The translations under genes were made by a program, and so were the position numbers. Under the pieces are notes generated by a model, which was given only the letters and a program-made list of their open reading frames with translations, had not been told where the DNA came from and searched no databases. A stretch of DNA of 64,000 bases from JANOSH01 sp031415695 (GTDB lineage Bacteria > Actinomycetota > Acidimicrobiia > Acidimicrobiales > Ilumatobacteraceae), in contig JANOSH010000052.1 of NCBI GenBank assembly GCA_031415695.1, positions 62,001-126,000 on the forward strand. The letters run 5' to 3'. Within the stretch, counting starts at the first letter, position 1. The number at the start of each line of letters is the position of its first letter. Below are positions 19,141-27,601 of the stretch, piece by piece.

Positions 19141-19278
19141 AGGGCTTTGAACCGGCGTTCGTGTTGCTCTTCCTACTGGATCGGTGCTCGACGAACTCCG
19201 CTCAGATCGCTGATTCTCGCGCCGTGCTCTATCTCGACACCTCGGACAACCTGACGGCTGGCGGCTGGCGTGGAAACG

Positions 19279-19860
19279 TCACAGGTCGCGAAAGCCCTTG
19301 CCAGCGAGAATCTTCGGGGCGCACTTGTCGACGCGTGTGGCCCGAGTCGTCGCCTGCTTAGCACTGGAAAAATGCAGGTTGTACTCGCGTTGACGGCCCG
19401 GCGTCAGCGCTTCAAAAGCGGCCCGGAACGCCCGGTCGACATCGAGGCGTTGTTGAAGCTCGTCAACAAAAACTACCTCGGGAGCCGGGCCGACTTCCAA
19501 CCCCGCTACGGCAACATCGACAGCCTCGCCGAGATACGCACGCAGCGTCGTCGCCAACGTGGCGATCTGACTAACGGAAGTGAACTCGACGCGCAACGCC
19601 GAGCGGGAGTTCGGGCCCTGCTCCTTGAGAATGGCGCCGTCATCGCGCAACAGTGCACCCTTGAAAAACATGAGCGCCAGGAAGTCGTTCATCTCTTGGA
19701 TGATGACGATGTTGTGGCCTTGATGGCTGTAGCAGGGCTTGCCCCACTTGATTTCCTCGGTCAGCCCACAGCCGAGCAAGATAGGCCGCAGCTCGGCCAT
19801 TTCTGCCGGCCATTTCGTCGACCTTGAGATGTAGGCGTCGACCTTCGGGTTCTTCGTCAT
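19279..19860 (-). CDS. YdeI/OmpD-associated family protein (DUF1801-like)
   Basis: The 193-aa product starts MTKNPKVDAYISRSTKWPAE and contains 'LTEEIKWGKPCYSHQGHNIV', the DUF1801 core, followed by the YdeI C-terminal helical region (DRAFRAAFEALTPGRQREYN, LHFSSAKQATTRATRVDKC), where a conserved 'L.PGRQR.Y..HI..AK...TR..RI.K' pattern is typical. Members are cytosolic and poorly understood; some are linked to peptide or stress resistance. I use the ATG at 19858-19860, where homology starts. It is a single gene with no operon partner. Confidence 0.8.
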   Translation of the reverse strand: MTKNPKVDAYISRSTKWPAEMAELRPILLGCGLTEEIKWGKPCYSHQGHNIVIIQEMNDFLALMFFKGALLRDDGAILKEQGPNSRSALRVEFTSVSQIATLATTLRAYLGEAVDVAVAGLEVGPAPEVVFVDELQQRLDVDRAFRAAFEALTPGRQREYNLHFSSAKQATTRATRVDKCAPKILAGKGFRDL

Positions 19861-19894
19861 CCTTCGGACGTTACCCGCTGCCGGCACCGCTCAT

Positions 19895-20956
19895 TCATCG
19901 AAAGTCGCTGTCGGTTTCGTCGGTGATCCACACGAGGCGCCACCATGTAGCGAAAGGCCCAAACTCTTCGCTCTTGGCCAGTTCGTCGAGATTGAGGGTG
20001 GCGTCGGGTGTGCCCACGGCCAAGGTCGCGAGGGCTTCGATGGGGAGCGGAACCCACGCAGGGCTGAGCGGACCCGTGATGCGACGAACATCGATGGCTG
20101 GGAACCGCTCGGCCATAAGCGTCAGGTAGTCGGCGTGCGCTCCGACCGACGCGCCGGTAGGGACCTGCTGCCCGAGGCGCCGTAACGCGAGTTCTGCGGT
20201 TGGGCCGAGGGCGACAGGTGTCACCACGGCGCGCTCGTGCCGTGACATTGGCCTGGGCTCGGCACGATGCGTGAGCGCGAACCACTGCCGATTGGGTGTG
20301 AAGGTCCATCGATCGAACTGCCGATCGCCGAACGGCAAGGCGAGAGCCAATGTCGGCAACGTCAATCCGATCTGATCGGCACTCCCGAAGCCGTCGATCG
20401 ACCAACCCTCGCGGGCACCAGTGACATTCGCGCTAGACAGTGCGGCGAGAGCGCTTGCCCGACGTGCCTCCCTAGCATCGCGGTCACCCGCCTCGGCTTG
20501 TACGGCGAGACTTTTCTCGTACTTCACATCGTGAAGTTCAGTGGCCGTTCGATCTAGTTCGGCCAGCGACCAACGCAGGGCAACTACCGCCGGTGACTCA
20601 TCGCCGTTCGCGATTGAGTCGGCTTCTATTCGCGTGACCGACAGGCCGTGTCGAGCCCGCCGTTCGTTCGGGTCAGGCCACGCGTGTCGTACAAGGGCAT
20701 CGCGTAATTCGCGGCCGGCGAGTACGAGCGCGTCGGCCGGATGGTCGGCCTCGGGTTCAAAGCGCAGTACAGGGTGTTCGGCCTTCCACCGCAGCGAACT
20801 CGCGATGCGATGCACGCGAACGACGAACTCAGAAGGAACCGCTATCTCGGAGCGCGTCGAGGTGAGTGCTGTGATTAGCGCCCGTACTTCATCGGGCGTG
20901 ATTTCCTCACCGCGGTCGACTCGTCGGCTCAGTTCGTCGATCTTCCAACTGTCCAT
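19895..20956 (-). CDS. Protein of unknown function, 353 aa
   Basis: I do not recognise a family. The N-terminus is charged and helical (MDSWKIDELSRRVDRGEEIT). The middle has a polar stretch rich in Ala, Arg and Glu (EKSLAVQAEAGDRDAREARR) that could form a coiled coil. The C-terminal 150 residues contain WTFTPNRQWFALTHRAEPRP and end ATWWRLVWITDETDSDFR. No signal peptide or membrane segment is seen, so it is probably cytosolic. It stands between the YdeI-like gene (34 bp downstream) and the MFS gene on the same strand. Codon use and length suggest a real gene. Confidence 0.6.
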   Translation of the reverse strand: MDSWKIDELSRRVDRGEEITPDEVRALITALTSTRSEIAVPSEFVVRVHRIASSLRWKAEHPVLRFEPEADHPADALVLAGRELRDALVRHAWPDPNERRARHGLSVTRIEADSIANGDESPAVVALRWSLAELDRTATELHDVKYEKSLAVQAEAGDRDAREARRASALAALSSANVTGAREGWSIDGFGSADQIGLTLPTLALALPFGDRQFDRWTFTPNRQWFALTHRAEPRPMSRHERAVVTPVALGPTAELALRRLGQQVPTGASVGAHADYLTLMAERFPAIDVRRITGPLSPAWVPLPIEALATLAVGTPDATLNLDELAKSEEFGPFATWWRLVWITDETDSDFR

Positions 20957-21004
20957 GGGAGCGATCTTGCCACCGCTGGTGCATGAAGCGACGAGTGATT
21001 GTGC

Positions 21005-22213
21005 TCACACCTTGGTGCTGTGTTGGCGGAAGCGGGCAAGTAGCAGGCCGTCGTAGATGAGCTTCATTGATCCGCCGACGATGAGTGGCCATCCGAAACT
21101 GGACTTGTAGAGGAGCCATCCGGCGATCGGTGGCGTGACGGCAGCTGCGAGGCTACGCGGGAGATTGGTGAACGCCGCCGCGGCCGAACGTTCATGCGCG
21201 GGAACGAGCGTCATCACGAATGTCTGACGTGGTGGCACGTCGAGCTGTGAGAGCAAGGCACGTACCACTAACAGCACAACGGCGACGGTGGCCGTTGGTG
21301 CGAGACCGGCCAGGATGCACAGCACGTTGGCTGGAGCATGGGTAAAGACCATGGTTTCGACGAGTCCGAACCGTCGGCTGAGCCGTGGCGCAAGTAGCGA
21401 CGAGAACGCGCTCGCAGCGGAGGCGACGGCGAGCACCGCACCGGTCTGCCCAAGGTCGAAGTCGAAGCGTTTCATCAGCCATGCCGCTACAAGCGCGTTG
21501 CCGACGAAGCCTCCACCAGCCGAGTCGAGGGCGAACACAGCGGTGAGTTCGTGCACGATCCGTCTCGACTCGATAAGACGAGTCTGGGTTCGCGACGGCC
21601 CCGCGACGTCGCGGGCCGCTCGGCCGAGGCGCCAATACACGACGGTGACTGCGACTCCGATGGTTGCGTACATTGCCGGTGCGAGCGCGATGCCGTTCGT
21701 CGATTGGAGCCCGAGAAACCGGCCGAGTGACGCGGTGGGCCCTGCGAGCAATGCTCCGACCACGGCCCCTATGAAGCCGACCAGTGAGTAGCGAGCGAAC
21801 ATCGTCGACCTGTGCGCTTCGCCGGTGCGGTTGGCGATGATTGCTTGCTCGGCGGGCAGGAATGCCGACACATCACCACCCGTCGGGTTGAGCGGACCCA
21901 CGACGGCGAGTGGGATGAGTATGGCCATCCAGCCGGTGGCGGCAAAGGCTGCGCCCGTGACCGCCATGAGCGCACCCGACAACACCAGCACCCGATGCGG
22001 CTGCAGCGCGGCGGGCCGTCGCGTGATGGCGACAAGGGTGGCGGCGGATCCGAGCAGAGTGGCCGTGATCATCCAACCCAACGCCCGTTCGTCGAACCCG
22101 CGAACGTACAAGAGCGCGGCGAACGATGCCGCCATCAGGCCGTCGGCTAAAGCTCGAACGCCCCGCAGGGCAAGGATCGGTTCGCCGCTTAGCCTGAATG
22201 CTTTGCGGATCAC
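21005..22213 (-). CDS. MFS transporter
   Basis: The 402-aa protein has about 12 hydrophobic segments and major-facilitator features: a loop after helix 2 (ITRRPAALQPHR), an acidic/NRTGEAHRSTMFARYS loop in the N-half and PRLSRRFGLVETM in the C-half. I put the start at the GTG at 22211-22213, giving a GTGA overlap of 4 bp with the stop of the dimethylglycine-dehydrogenase-like gene; a longer frame from 22246 would overlap by 37 bp. The coupling suggests that it moves the substrate or product of that enzyme (an N-methylated amino acid), but MFS sequence alone does not reveal this. Confidence 0.8.
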   Translation of the reverse strand: MIRKAFRLSGEPILALRGVRALADGLMAASFAALLYVRGFDERALGWMITATLLGSAATLVAITRRPAALQPHRVLVLSGALMAVTGAAFAATGWMAILIPLAVVGPLNPTGGDVSAFLPAEQAIIANRTGEAHRSTMFARYSLVGFIGAVVGALLAGPTASLGRFLGLQSTNGIALAPAMYATIGVAVTVVYWRLGRAARDVAGPSRTQTRLIESRRIVHELTAVFALDSAGGGFVGNALVAAWLMKRFDFDLGQTGAVLAVASAASAFSSLLAPRLSRRFGLVETMVFTHAPANVLCILAGLAPTATVAVVLLVVRALLSQLDVPPRQTFVMTLVPAHERSAAAAFTNLPRSLAAAVTPPIAGWLLYKSSFGWPLIVGGSMKLIYDGLLLARFRQHSTKV

Positions 22214-24672
22214 GATCGCACACGGGTGCCCTTCGGGTCGTACCACGGTGCGAGCGACACTTTGGCGGGGATGCGCTCGCCGGCGACTTCGATCTCGTAG
22301 GTGCTGTCCAACAGCTGCTCACGGTCGATGGTGTCGGAGCTGTTGATCCATCCCATGCCGAGCGATGCGCCGATGGTATGGCCGAACATTCCCGAGGTGA
22401 TGGACCCGACGATCGATCCGTTCTGCCAGATCGGCTCGCTGTGATAGAGCAGTTTGGACGGGTCGTCGAGTGCTACCTGTATCAGCCGCCGCCTCGTTCC
22501 ATGCTCGCGTTGTCGGTCGAGTGCATCGCGACCGATGAACCCACCGGGTTTGTCCCACGCGATCGCGAACGCGAGCCCGGCTTCGATCGGCGTGTCGTCG
22601 GGGGTGATGTCGTGGCCCCAGTGCCGGTAGCCCTTCTCTAGGCGAAGCGAGTTGAGGGCGTGGTAGCCGGCGTGTCGCAGCTCGAACGTGCAACCGGCGT
22701 CGATGATCGCGTCGTATACGCCCGTTGTGAACTCGGTGGGGATGTATAGCTCCCAGCCCAGTTCCCCGACGTAGGTCACCCGGCTGGCCCGAACGCGGGC
22801 GTAACCGAGGTCGATCATCTGGGAGGTACCGAACGCGAACGCCTCGTTAGACAAGTTGGCGTCAGTGAGTGACTGGAGTAGCTGACGCGAATGGGGACCC
22901 ATCACGCTGAGCACCGAGTACGCCGATGTGACATCGACAGCCAGGGCACGGGCGTCGCTCGGCGTGTGGTCACGCAGGTAGGCCAGATCGCGCACTTGAG
23001 TTGCTGCCGCGGTCACGATGAGGAATCGGCCGTCGTCCACACGGGTGACGGTGACGTCGGCTTCGATACCACCGCGTTCGTTCAACCATTGGGTGTACAC
23101 GATCCGTCCGACATCAACGGCCGCATCGTTGGCGCAGATTCGGTTCAATACGGCCTCGGCATCGGGGCCGTGCATCTCGAACTTGCCGAACGACGACAAG
23201 TCAAACATGGCCACTGTTTCACGTACGGCTTGGTGCTCGACGGCGGAGTGGTCGAACCAGTTCTGTCGCCCGTAGCTGTACTCGTACACCGGCGCAGTGC
23301 CGGGCGGCGCAAACCAGTTTGCCCGCTCCCACCCGGCCACCTCACCGAAGCACGCTCCGGCTGTGGCGAGGCGGTCGTGCAACGCCGTGCGGCGCACACC
23401 TCGAGCAGTTTCGGGCTGCCGGTATGGCCAGTGCATGGCGTACAGCAGGCCGAGCGACTCGACAGTGCGATCGTGCAGATATCGGGCGTTACGCTGAAAG
23501 GCCATAACGCGTCGTATGTCGACATCCCACAGGTCCATCGGCGCGTGCCCGTCGATGATCCAATCGGCGAGCACCTTGCCGGCCCCGCCCGATGATTGGA
23601 TACCGATCGAGTTGAACCCGCAGGCCATGAAGAGCCCTTTGACGTCGGGGGATTCACCGAGCAGGTAACGGTCATCTGGGGTAAACGATTCGGGCCCGTT
23701 GAAGAACAGACGGATACCGGTCGAGCCGAGAATTGGCATCCGATGCGTGGCCGCCTCGACGAGTGGCGCAATGTGGTCGTAGTCCTCTGGAAGTGAATCG
23801 AAACAGAACGACTCCGGGATGCCACTCACCCCTGCCGATCGGGACATGCCCCATGGTTTGGCCACTGGCTCGAACCAGCCGACCATCAGCTTGCCGGCCT
23901 CGGCCTTGAAGTAGCCGCAGCCGTCCGGATCGCGCAGCACCGGCATGGACGGTGCAAGCTCGTCGATGCCTTCGGTGACGATGTAGAAATGTTCGGCGGC
24001 ATGAAGCGGCACGACCGCGCCCACCTGGTTGCCGAGTTCCCGGCCCCACATCCCGGCGGCGTTCACCACCACGTCGGCGCGGATATTGCCGAATTCGGTG
24101 GCGACCCCGACAGCGCGGCCTGCGTTGGTGAGGATGCGTTCAACCTTGACGTTCTCGACAATGCGAACGCCTCGGGCGCGGGCCCCTTTCGCCAATGCCT
24201 GGGTGGTGTCGATGGGGTTGGTGACGCCGTCGCCCGGCAGGTGGACGCCACCGACAAGGTCAGCGACATTCGCCAGCGGAACGAGTGTCTTGATCTCGGC
24301 CGGGGTGATGATGTCGACGGCAAGCCCGAAGACGCGCGCCATTGACGCGCCCCGTTTCAACTCCTCGAATCGCTCAGACGTCGGTGCCACAGCGACGGAC
24401 CCGCAGGCACGAAAACCGGTTGCCTGCCCCGTTTCCGCCTCGAGCGTCGAGAACAGCTCGGTGGTGTACTTGGCGAGCCGGGTGAGGTTCTCCGTCGCCC
24501 GAAGCTGGCCAACCAGACCAGCCGCGTGCCAGGTTGTGCCGCACGTCAGTTGTTTACGTTCGAGGAGAACGACGTCGGTCTCACCTCGTTTGGCCAGGTG
24601 ATACGCAATGCTGCAACCAACTATCCCGCCGCCAACGATGACGACTCGGGCATGGGCTGGGAGATCGGTCAT
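22210..24672 (-). CDS. FAD-dependent dimethylglycine/sarcosine dehydrogenase-like protein with GcvT domain
   Basis: The 820-aa protein has an N-terminal DAO-type FAD domain (VVIVGGGIVGCSIAYHLAKR; CGTTWHAAGLVGQ with H49 as the likely covalent flavin attachment), an FAO_M bridging part and, from about residue 430, a GcvT-type folate-binding domain and C-terminal barrel (FDLSSFGKFEMHGPDAEAVL, VMGPHSRQLLQS, YVGELGWELYIPTE, HDITPDDTPIEAGLAF, GRDAL). Enzymes with this layout demethylate dimethylglycine or sarcosine and pass the carbon to tetrahydrofolate. I use the ATG at 24672 (MTDLPAHARV); 24681 is also possible. It is first in an operon with the MFS transporter. A 25-bp repeat pair lies upstream. 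Confidence 0.88.
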   Translation of the reverse strand: MTDLPAHARVVIVGGGIVGCSIAYHLAKRGETDVVLLERKQLTCGTTWHAAGLVGQLRATENLTRLAKYTTELFSTLEAETGQATGFRACGSVAVAPTSERFEELKRGASMARVFGLAVDIITPAEIKTLVPLANVADLVGGVHLPGDGVTNPIDTTQALAKGARARGVRIVENVKVERILTNAGRAVGVATEFGNIRADVVVNAAGMWGRELGNQVGAVVPLHAAEHFYIVTEGIDELAPSMPVLRDPDGCGYFKAEAGKLMVGWFEPVAKPWGMSRSAGVSGIPESFCFDSLPEDYDHIAPLVEAATHRMPILGSTGIRLFFNGPESFTPDDRYLLGESPDVKGLFMACGFNSIGIQSSGGAGKVLADWIIDGHAPMDLWDVDIRRVMAFQRNARYLHDRTVESLGLLYAMHWPYRQPETARGVRRTALHDRLATAGACFGEVAGWERANWFAPPGTAPVYEYSYGRQNWFDHSAVEHQAVRETVAMFDLSSFGKFEMHGPDAEAVLNRICANDAAVDVGRIVYTQWLNERGGIEADVTVTRVDDGRFLIVTAAATQVRDLAYLRDHTPSDARALAVDVTSAYSVLSVMGPHSRQLLQSLTDANLSNEAFAFGTSQMIDLGYARVRASRVTYVGELGWELYIPTEFTTGVYDAIIDAGCTFELRHAGYHALNSLRLEKGYRHWGHDITPDDTPIEAGLAFAIAWDKPGGFIGRDALDRQREHGTRRRLIQVALDDPSKLLYHSEPIWQNGSIVGSITSGMFGHTIGASLGMGWINSSDTIDREQLLDSTYEIEVAGERIPAKVSLAPWYDPKGTRVRS

Positions 24673-24764
24673 GGGCGGCATCGTACTCACCAGTCGGTTG
24701 GCGACAATTGAGCCTTGCACGAGGACGGCCTGCGGCGAGTCAGCAGGCTTCTCTAGTCCCCATG

Positions 24765-24831
24765 CGCAACTGTTGCGGATATGCCCGCTCCTGGACCGGC
24801 CGTTTTCGCAACTGTTGCGGATATGCCCGCT
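24765..24831. repeat. Two direct copies of a 25-bp element, each with an inverted repeat
   Basis: Exact 25-bp copies lie at 24765-24789 and 24807-24831, 42 bp apart (four helical turns). Each begins with the dyad CGCAAC-T-GTTGCG (13 bp) followed by GATATGCCCGCT. They occupy the 230-bp gap between the divergent dehydrogenase (24672) and photolyase (24903) genes, where paired operators could control either or both. Alternatively they are copies of a small extragenic repeat. I did not see further copies in this window. Confidence 0.7.
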
Positions 24832-24902
24832 GCTCGACGCGCACGAGCTAGCTTAAGCCGGTGGTCGCTCCCGGAGATACCGGTGAGTGGTTCGGGCTAC
24901 AC

Positions 24903-26390
24903 ATGACCGTGTGGGTTCTCGGTGACCAGCTCAGTCGAGACAATGCCGCTCTGCAGCACGCATCACCGTCAACACATCGAATCCTGATCGTGGAGAGTGA
25001 CGCAAAGCTGGCCTCGAAAAAGTGGCATGTGCAACGAGTGCACTTTGTTGTGGCGTCGATGCGACGGTTCGCCGCCGAACTTGCCGACGAAGGTTTTGCT
25101 GTCGATTATCGCCATGCTTTGTCGTTTTCGACCGGGCTGGCCGAGCACCGACTCGAGTTCAAACCGAGCGCCGTTATTGCGATGGAACCAGCAAGCCGTG
25201 ACGGTTTGTCGATGCTCACCCGGCACGGTGTCGAAGTCGTGAGATCGAACCAATTTCTCTGTCACCCAGATGAGTTCGCAGCCTGGGTGGGGGAGCGCAA
25301 GTCTTTCAAGATGGAGGACTTCTATCGTTGGCAACGGCGGCGGCTCGGCTACCTCATGGACGGCAACGAACCGGCTGGGGGACGTTGGAATTTCGACTCG
25401 GAGAACCGCCAACCCCCGCCCAAGGGTGTTCGACCGCCGTGGCCCGCACCGCTCGTCACACCGCTCGACGAGGTCGATCGTGCCGTTCTTGCTGACCTCC
25501 CAATCACTGTGTGGGGTGCGCCACCAACAGGTCTTTGGGCGACGTCGAGATCCGAAGCGGTGTCTCGGCTCAACCGATTCATCGACGACGTGCTGCCAAT
25601 GTTCGGCCCGCACGAAGATGCCATGCTGACTGACAATTGGCATCTCGCTCACTCCATGATCGCCCAGTACCTGAACATTGGATTGCTTGCACCTGCCGAG
25701 GTCTGCGAGAAAGTCGAGATCGCGTATCGCAACGGGCTTGTGCCCATCGCAAGTGCGGAGGGCTTTCTTCGCCAGGTGATTGGCTGGCGTGAATACGTGT
25801 GGGGGCTGTATTGGTTGTGGGGCGACGAGTACGCGATGCGCAACGAATTGAGGGCCAACCGACCGTTGCCACCGGTGCTCCTTGGGCGAGCCCCCACCAA
25901 GATGCGATGTGTCGAACACACGCTTCGCGATCTCCACGACCATGGTTGGGTACATCACATTCAGCGGCTGATGATTCTTGGGAACTTGGCGTTGCTAGCT
26001 GGCGTGCAACCACAAGCGATGACAGGGTGGATGTGGGCTGGTTTCGTCGACGGCGCCGAATGGGTCATGGTGCCAAACGTTGTCGGCATGGCTCTGCACG
26101 CCGATGGTGGGAAGATGGCGACGAAGCCCTACGCAGCAAGCGGCGCGTACATCGACAAAATGAGCGACTACTGCAAGGGTTGCCGCTATGACCGTCGCAA
26201 ACGTGTCGGCGACGATGCGTGTCCGTTCACGACGTTGTACTGGGATTTCCTTGCCCGGCATGACACACGCTTCGCCACGAACAATCGTGTCGTGCAACAA
26301 GTGCGAGCCGCACAGAAACTTAGCGATCTACCCGCCGTACGCGGACGCGCGATCGAAGTGCTCGCACTCCTCGACAGCGGCCATCTTTAA
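24903..26390 (+). CDS. Photolyase-related flavoprotein, FeS bacterial (6-4)-type
   Basis: The 495-aa product starts MTVWVLGDQLSRDNAAL, the N-terminal 'W.LGDQL' of deoxyribodipyrimidine-photolyase-related proteins (FeS-BCP / CryPro / (6-4) group). It continues with EPASRDGLSMLTRHGVEVV, the FAD-binding helical half (EGFLRQVIGWREYVWGLYWL, HIQRLMILGNLALLAGVQP) and the Cys motif YCKGCRYDRRKRVGDDACPF, three of the four Cys that bind a 4Fe-4S cluster; another Cys (CVEHTL) lies upstream. Light-driven repair of (6-4) photoproducts or light sensing is the expected role. The ATG at 24903 matches the family N-terminus. The upstream repeat pair may regulate it. Confidence 0.85.
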   Translation: MTVWVLGDQLSRDNAALQHASPSTHRILIVESDAKLASKKWHVQRVHFVVASMRRFAAELADEGFAVDYRHALSFSTGLAEHRLEFKPSAVIAMEPASRDGLSMLTRHGVEVVRSNQFLCHPDEFAAWVGERKSFKMEDFYRWQRRRLGYLMDGNEPAGGRWNFDSENRQPPPKGVRPPWPAPLVTPLDEVDRAVLADLPITVWGAPPTGLWATSRSEAVSRLNRFIDDVLPMFGPHEDAMLTDNWHLAHSMIAQYLNIGLLAPAEVCEKVEIAYRNGLVPIASAEGFLRQVIGWREYVWGLYWLWGDEYAMRNELRANRPLPPVLLGRAPTKMRCVEHTLRDLHDHGWVHHIQRLMILGNLALLAGVQPQAMTGWMWAGFVDGAEWVMVPNVVGMALHADGGKMATKPYAASGAYIDKMSDYCKGCRYDRRKRVGDDACPFTTLYWDFLARHDTRFATNNRVVQQVRAAQKLSDLPAVRGRAIEVLALLDSGHL

Positions 26391-26406
26391 CACGGACGTG
26401 GCGGCG

Positions 26407-27438
26407 TCAGGGCAAGGGTCCCAGGATCTCTCCCGAGCCGCGGACGATAATCGGGCTTTCGATGATGTCGCGCATCATCGGGCGACCTCGGTCGCCAAGG
26501 CGGCTGAACAGCATTTCGGCGGCGCGGCGGCCGAGTTCGCTCGGGTGCTGGGGTACGACGGTGATGCCCGGGGTGACGACGGAGGCAAGGTCGACGTCAT
26601 CGAACCCGATCTGGGCGATCGAATGTTGCACGCCGAGTTGGTGCAACGCTTGAGTGACACCAACAGTGACGAAGTTCTGTGCTGAGAAGATTGCTGTGGG
26701 CCGCGACGGTCCCATGAGGTAGCGCACGGCGAGTTCGTACCACGAGTCGGGTTCGAAGTGTCCGGTGACAATTCGATGTTCGTTGACCGCGAGCCCGGCT
26801 GCGGTCATCGTGGCGATGAAGCCGTTCAACCGCAGGCCAGCCGAGTAGACCTTGGTTGCATCGCCGAAGAAGGCGATGTCGCCATGGCCGTGATCGAGCA
26901 GATGTTGCGTGGCACGCACTGCGCCGCCGAAATGGTCGCTTCGCACGAGGTCGACATTGTGTTGCTTGGGCTCAAGGTCAAGAAACACGACCGGTGTTCC
27001 GCGCAGCAGTTCGTGTTCGAGCACGCTCGACTCGCCATCGGCGGGCACGACGATGAGGCCATCGACGCGCCGATCGATGAATGCCTGGATGAGTTGGTCC
27101 TGCCTCACTGGGTCGCCGTCGGAACTACCGGACAACACAAGACAGCCCATCTTGCGAGCGACATCTTCGATGCCACGAAGAATCGAGGAAAAGAACGGGT
27201 TGGCGACGTCGACGAGGACGAACCCGATGGCTCCCGACGACGAGCCGCCTTGGCGAAGATGGCGAGCGCGGTCGTCAGGGCGGTAGCCGAGGGTGGCTAT
27301 GGCGGATTCGACTCGACGGACAAGTTCGGGACTGACGTTGTCCTCGCGGTTGACCACCCGAGAAACCGTCTTGAAACTCACCTCGGCTGCTAAGGCAACA
27401 TCACGCAAGGTTGGGCGACGAGATGGTGGCAGGGTCAT
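26407..27438 (-). CDS. LacI-family transcriptional regulator of the fructose ABC operon
   Basis: The 343-aa protein begins with a LacI HTH and hinge (PTLRDVALAAEVSFKTVSRV, VNREDNVSPELVRRVESAI) followed by a periplasmic-binding-like effector domain (IGFVLVDVANPFFSSILRG, DGLIVVPADGESS, AIFSAQNFVTVGVTQALHQL, IAQIGFDDVDLASVVTPGIT). It diverges from the sugar ABC operon, and two palindromes of LacI type (27511-27528 and 27543-27558) lie between, so it very likely represses or activates both itself and the transporter in response to the transported sugar. The ATG at 27436-27438 is chosen as first Met before the HTH; an in-frame extension to 27507 would run through part of the operator region. Confidence 0.9.
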   Translation of the reverse strand: MTLPPSRRPTLRDVALAAEVSFKTVSRVVNREDNVSPELVRRVESAIATLGYRPDDRARHLRQGGSSSGAIGFVLVDVANPFFSSILRGIEDVARKMGCLVLSGSSDGDPVRQDQLIQAFIDRRVDGLIVVPADGESSVLEHELLRGTPVVFLDLEPKQHNVDLVRSDHFGGAVRATQHLLDHGHGDIAFFGDATKVYSAGLRLNGFIATMTAAGLAVNEHRIVTGHFEPDSWYELAVRYLMGPSRPTAIFSAQNFVTVGVTQALHQLGVQHSIAQIGFDDVDLASVVTPGITVVPQHPSELGRRAAEMLFSRLGDRGRPMMRDIIESPIIVRGSGEILGPLP

Positions 27439-27510
27439 TGGAGGCGAGTTCCGGTGAATCGGTGCATTGTCGCCCGGGAAATGATGACGAGGCATATATT
27501 CTGCCAAGCG

Positions 27511-27528
27511 CTTGACAACGTTGTCAAG
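27511..27528. promoter_or_regulatory. Operator 1, perfect 18-bp palindrome
   Basis: CTTGACAACGTTGTCAAG is a perfect palindrome with a central CG, the classic shape of a LacI-family site. It contains TTGACA, which may double as a -35 element for the rightward promoter. Its centre is 31 bp (three helical turns) from that of operator 2, so two dimers could bind on the same face of the DNA. Confidence 0.85.
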
Positions 27529-27542
27529 TACTGGTTAACGTG

Positions 27543-27558
27543 ATGACATCGTTGTCAT
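27543..27558. promoter_or_regulatory. Operator 2, imperfect 16-bp palindrome
   Basis: ATGACATCGTTGTCAT matches operator 1's core TGACAACGTTGTCA except in one half-site. It lies 44 bp before the frcB-like start. A TTGTCA inside it and TATTAC at 27573-27578 form a weak promoter-like pair with a short 15-bp gap, so a bound repressor here would block initiation. A further half-site (GATGACGT) follows at about 27563. Strength as an operator is inferred. Confidence 0.7.
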
Positions 27559-27601
27559 GCGTGATGACGTCCTATTACACTGTTCCAAGGGGGAACTTCC
27601 A

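Noticed and set aside
24765..24831. Possible minimal CRISPR array
   Set aside because: Only two repeat copies with a 17-bp gap, an internal dyad rather than end palindromes, and no cas genes.
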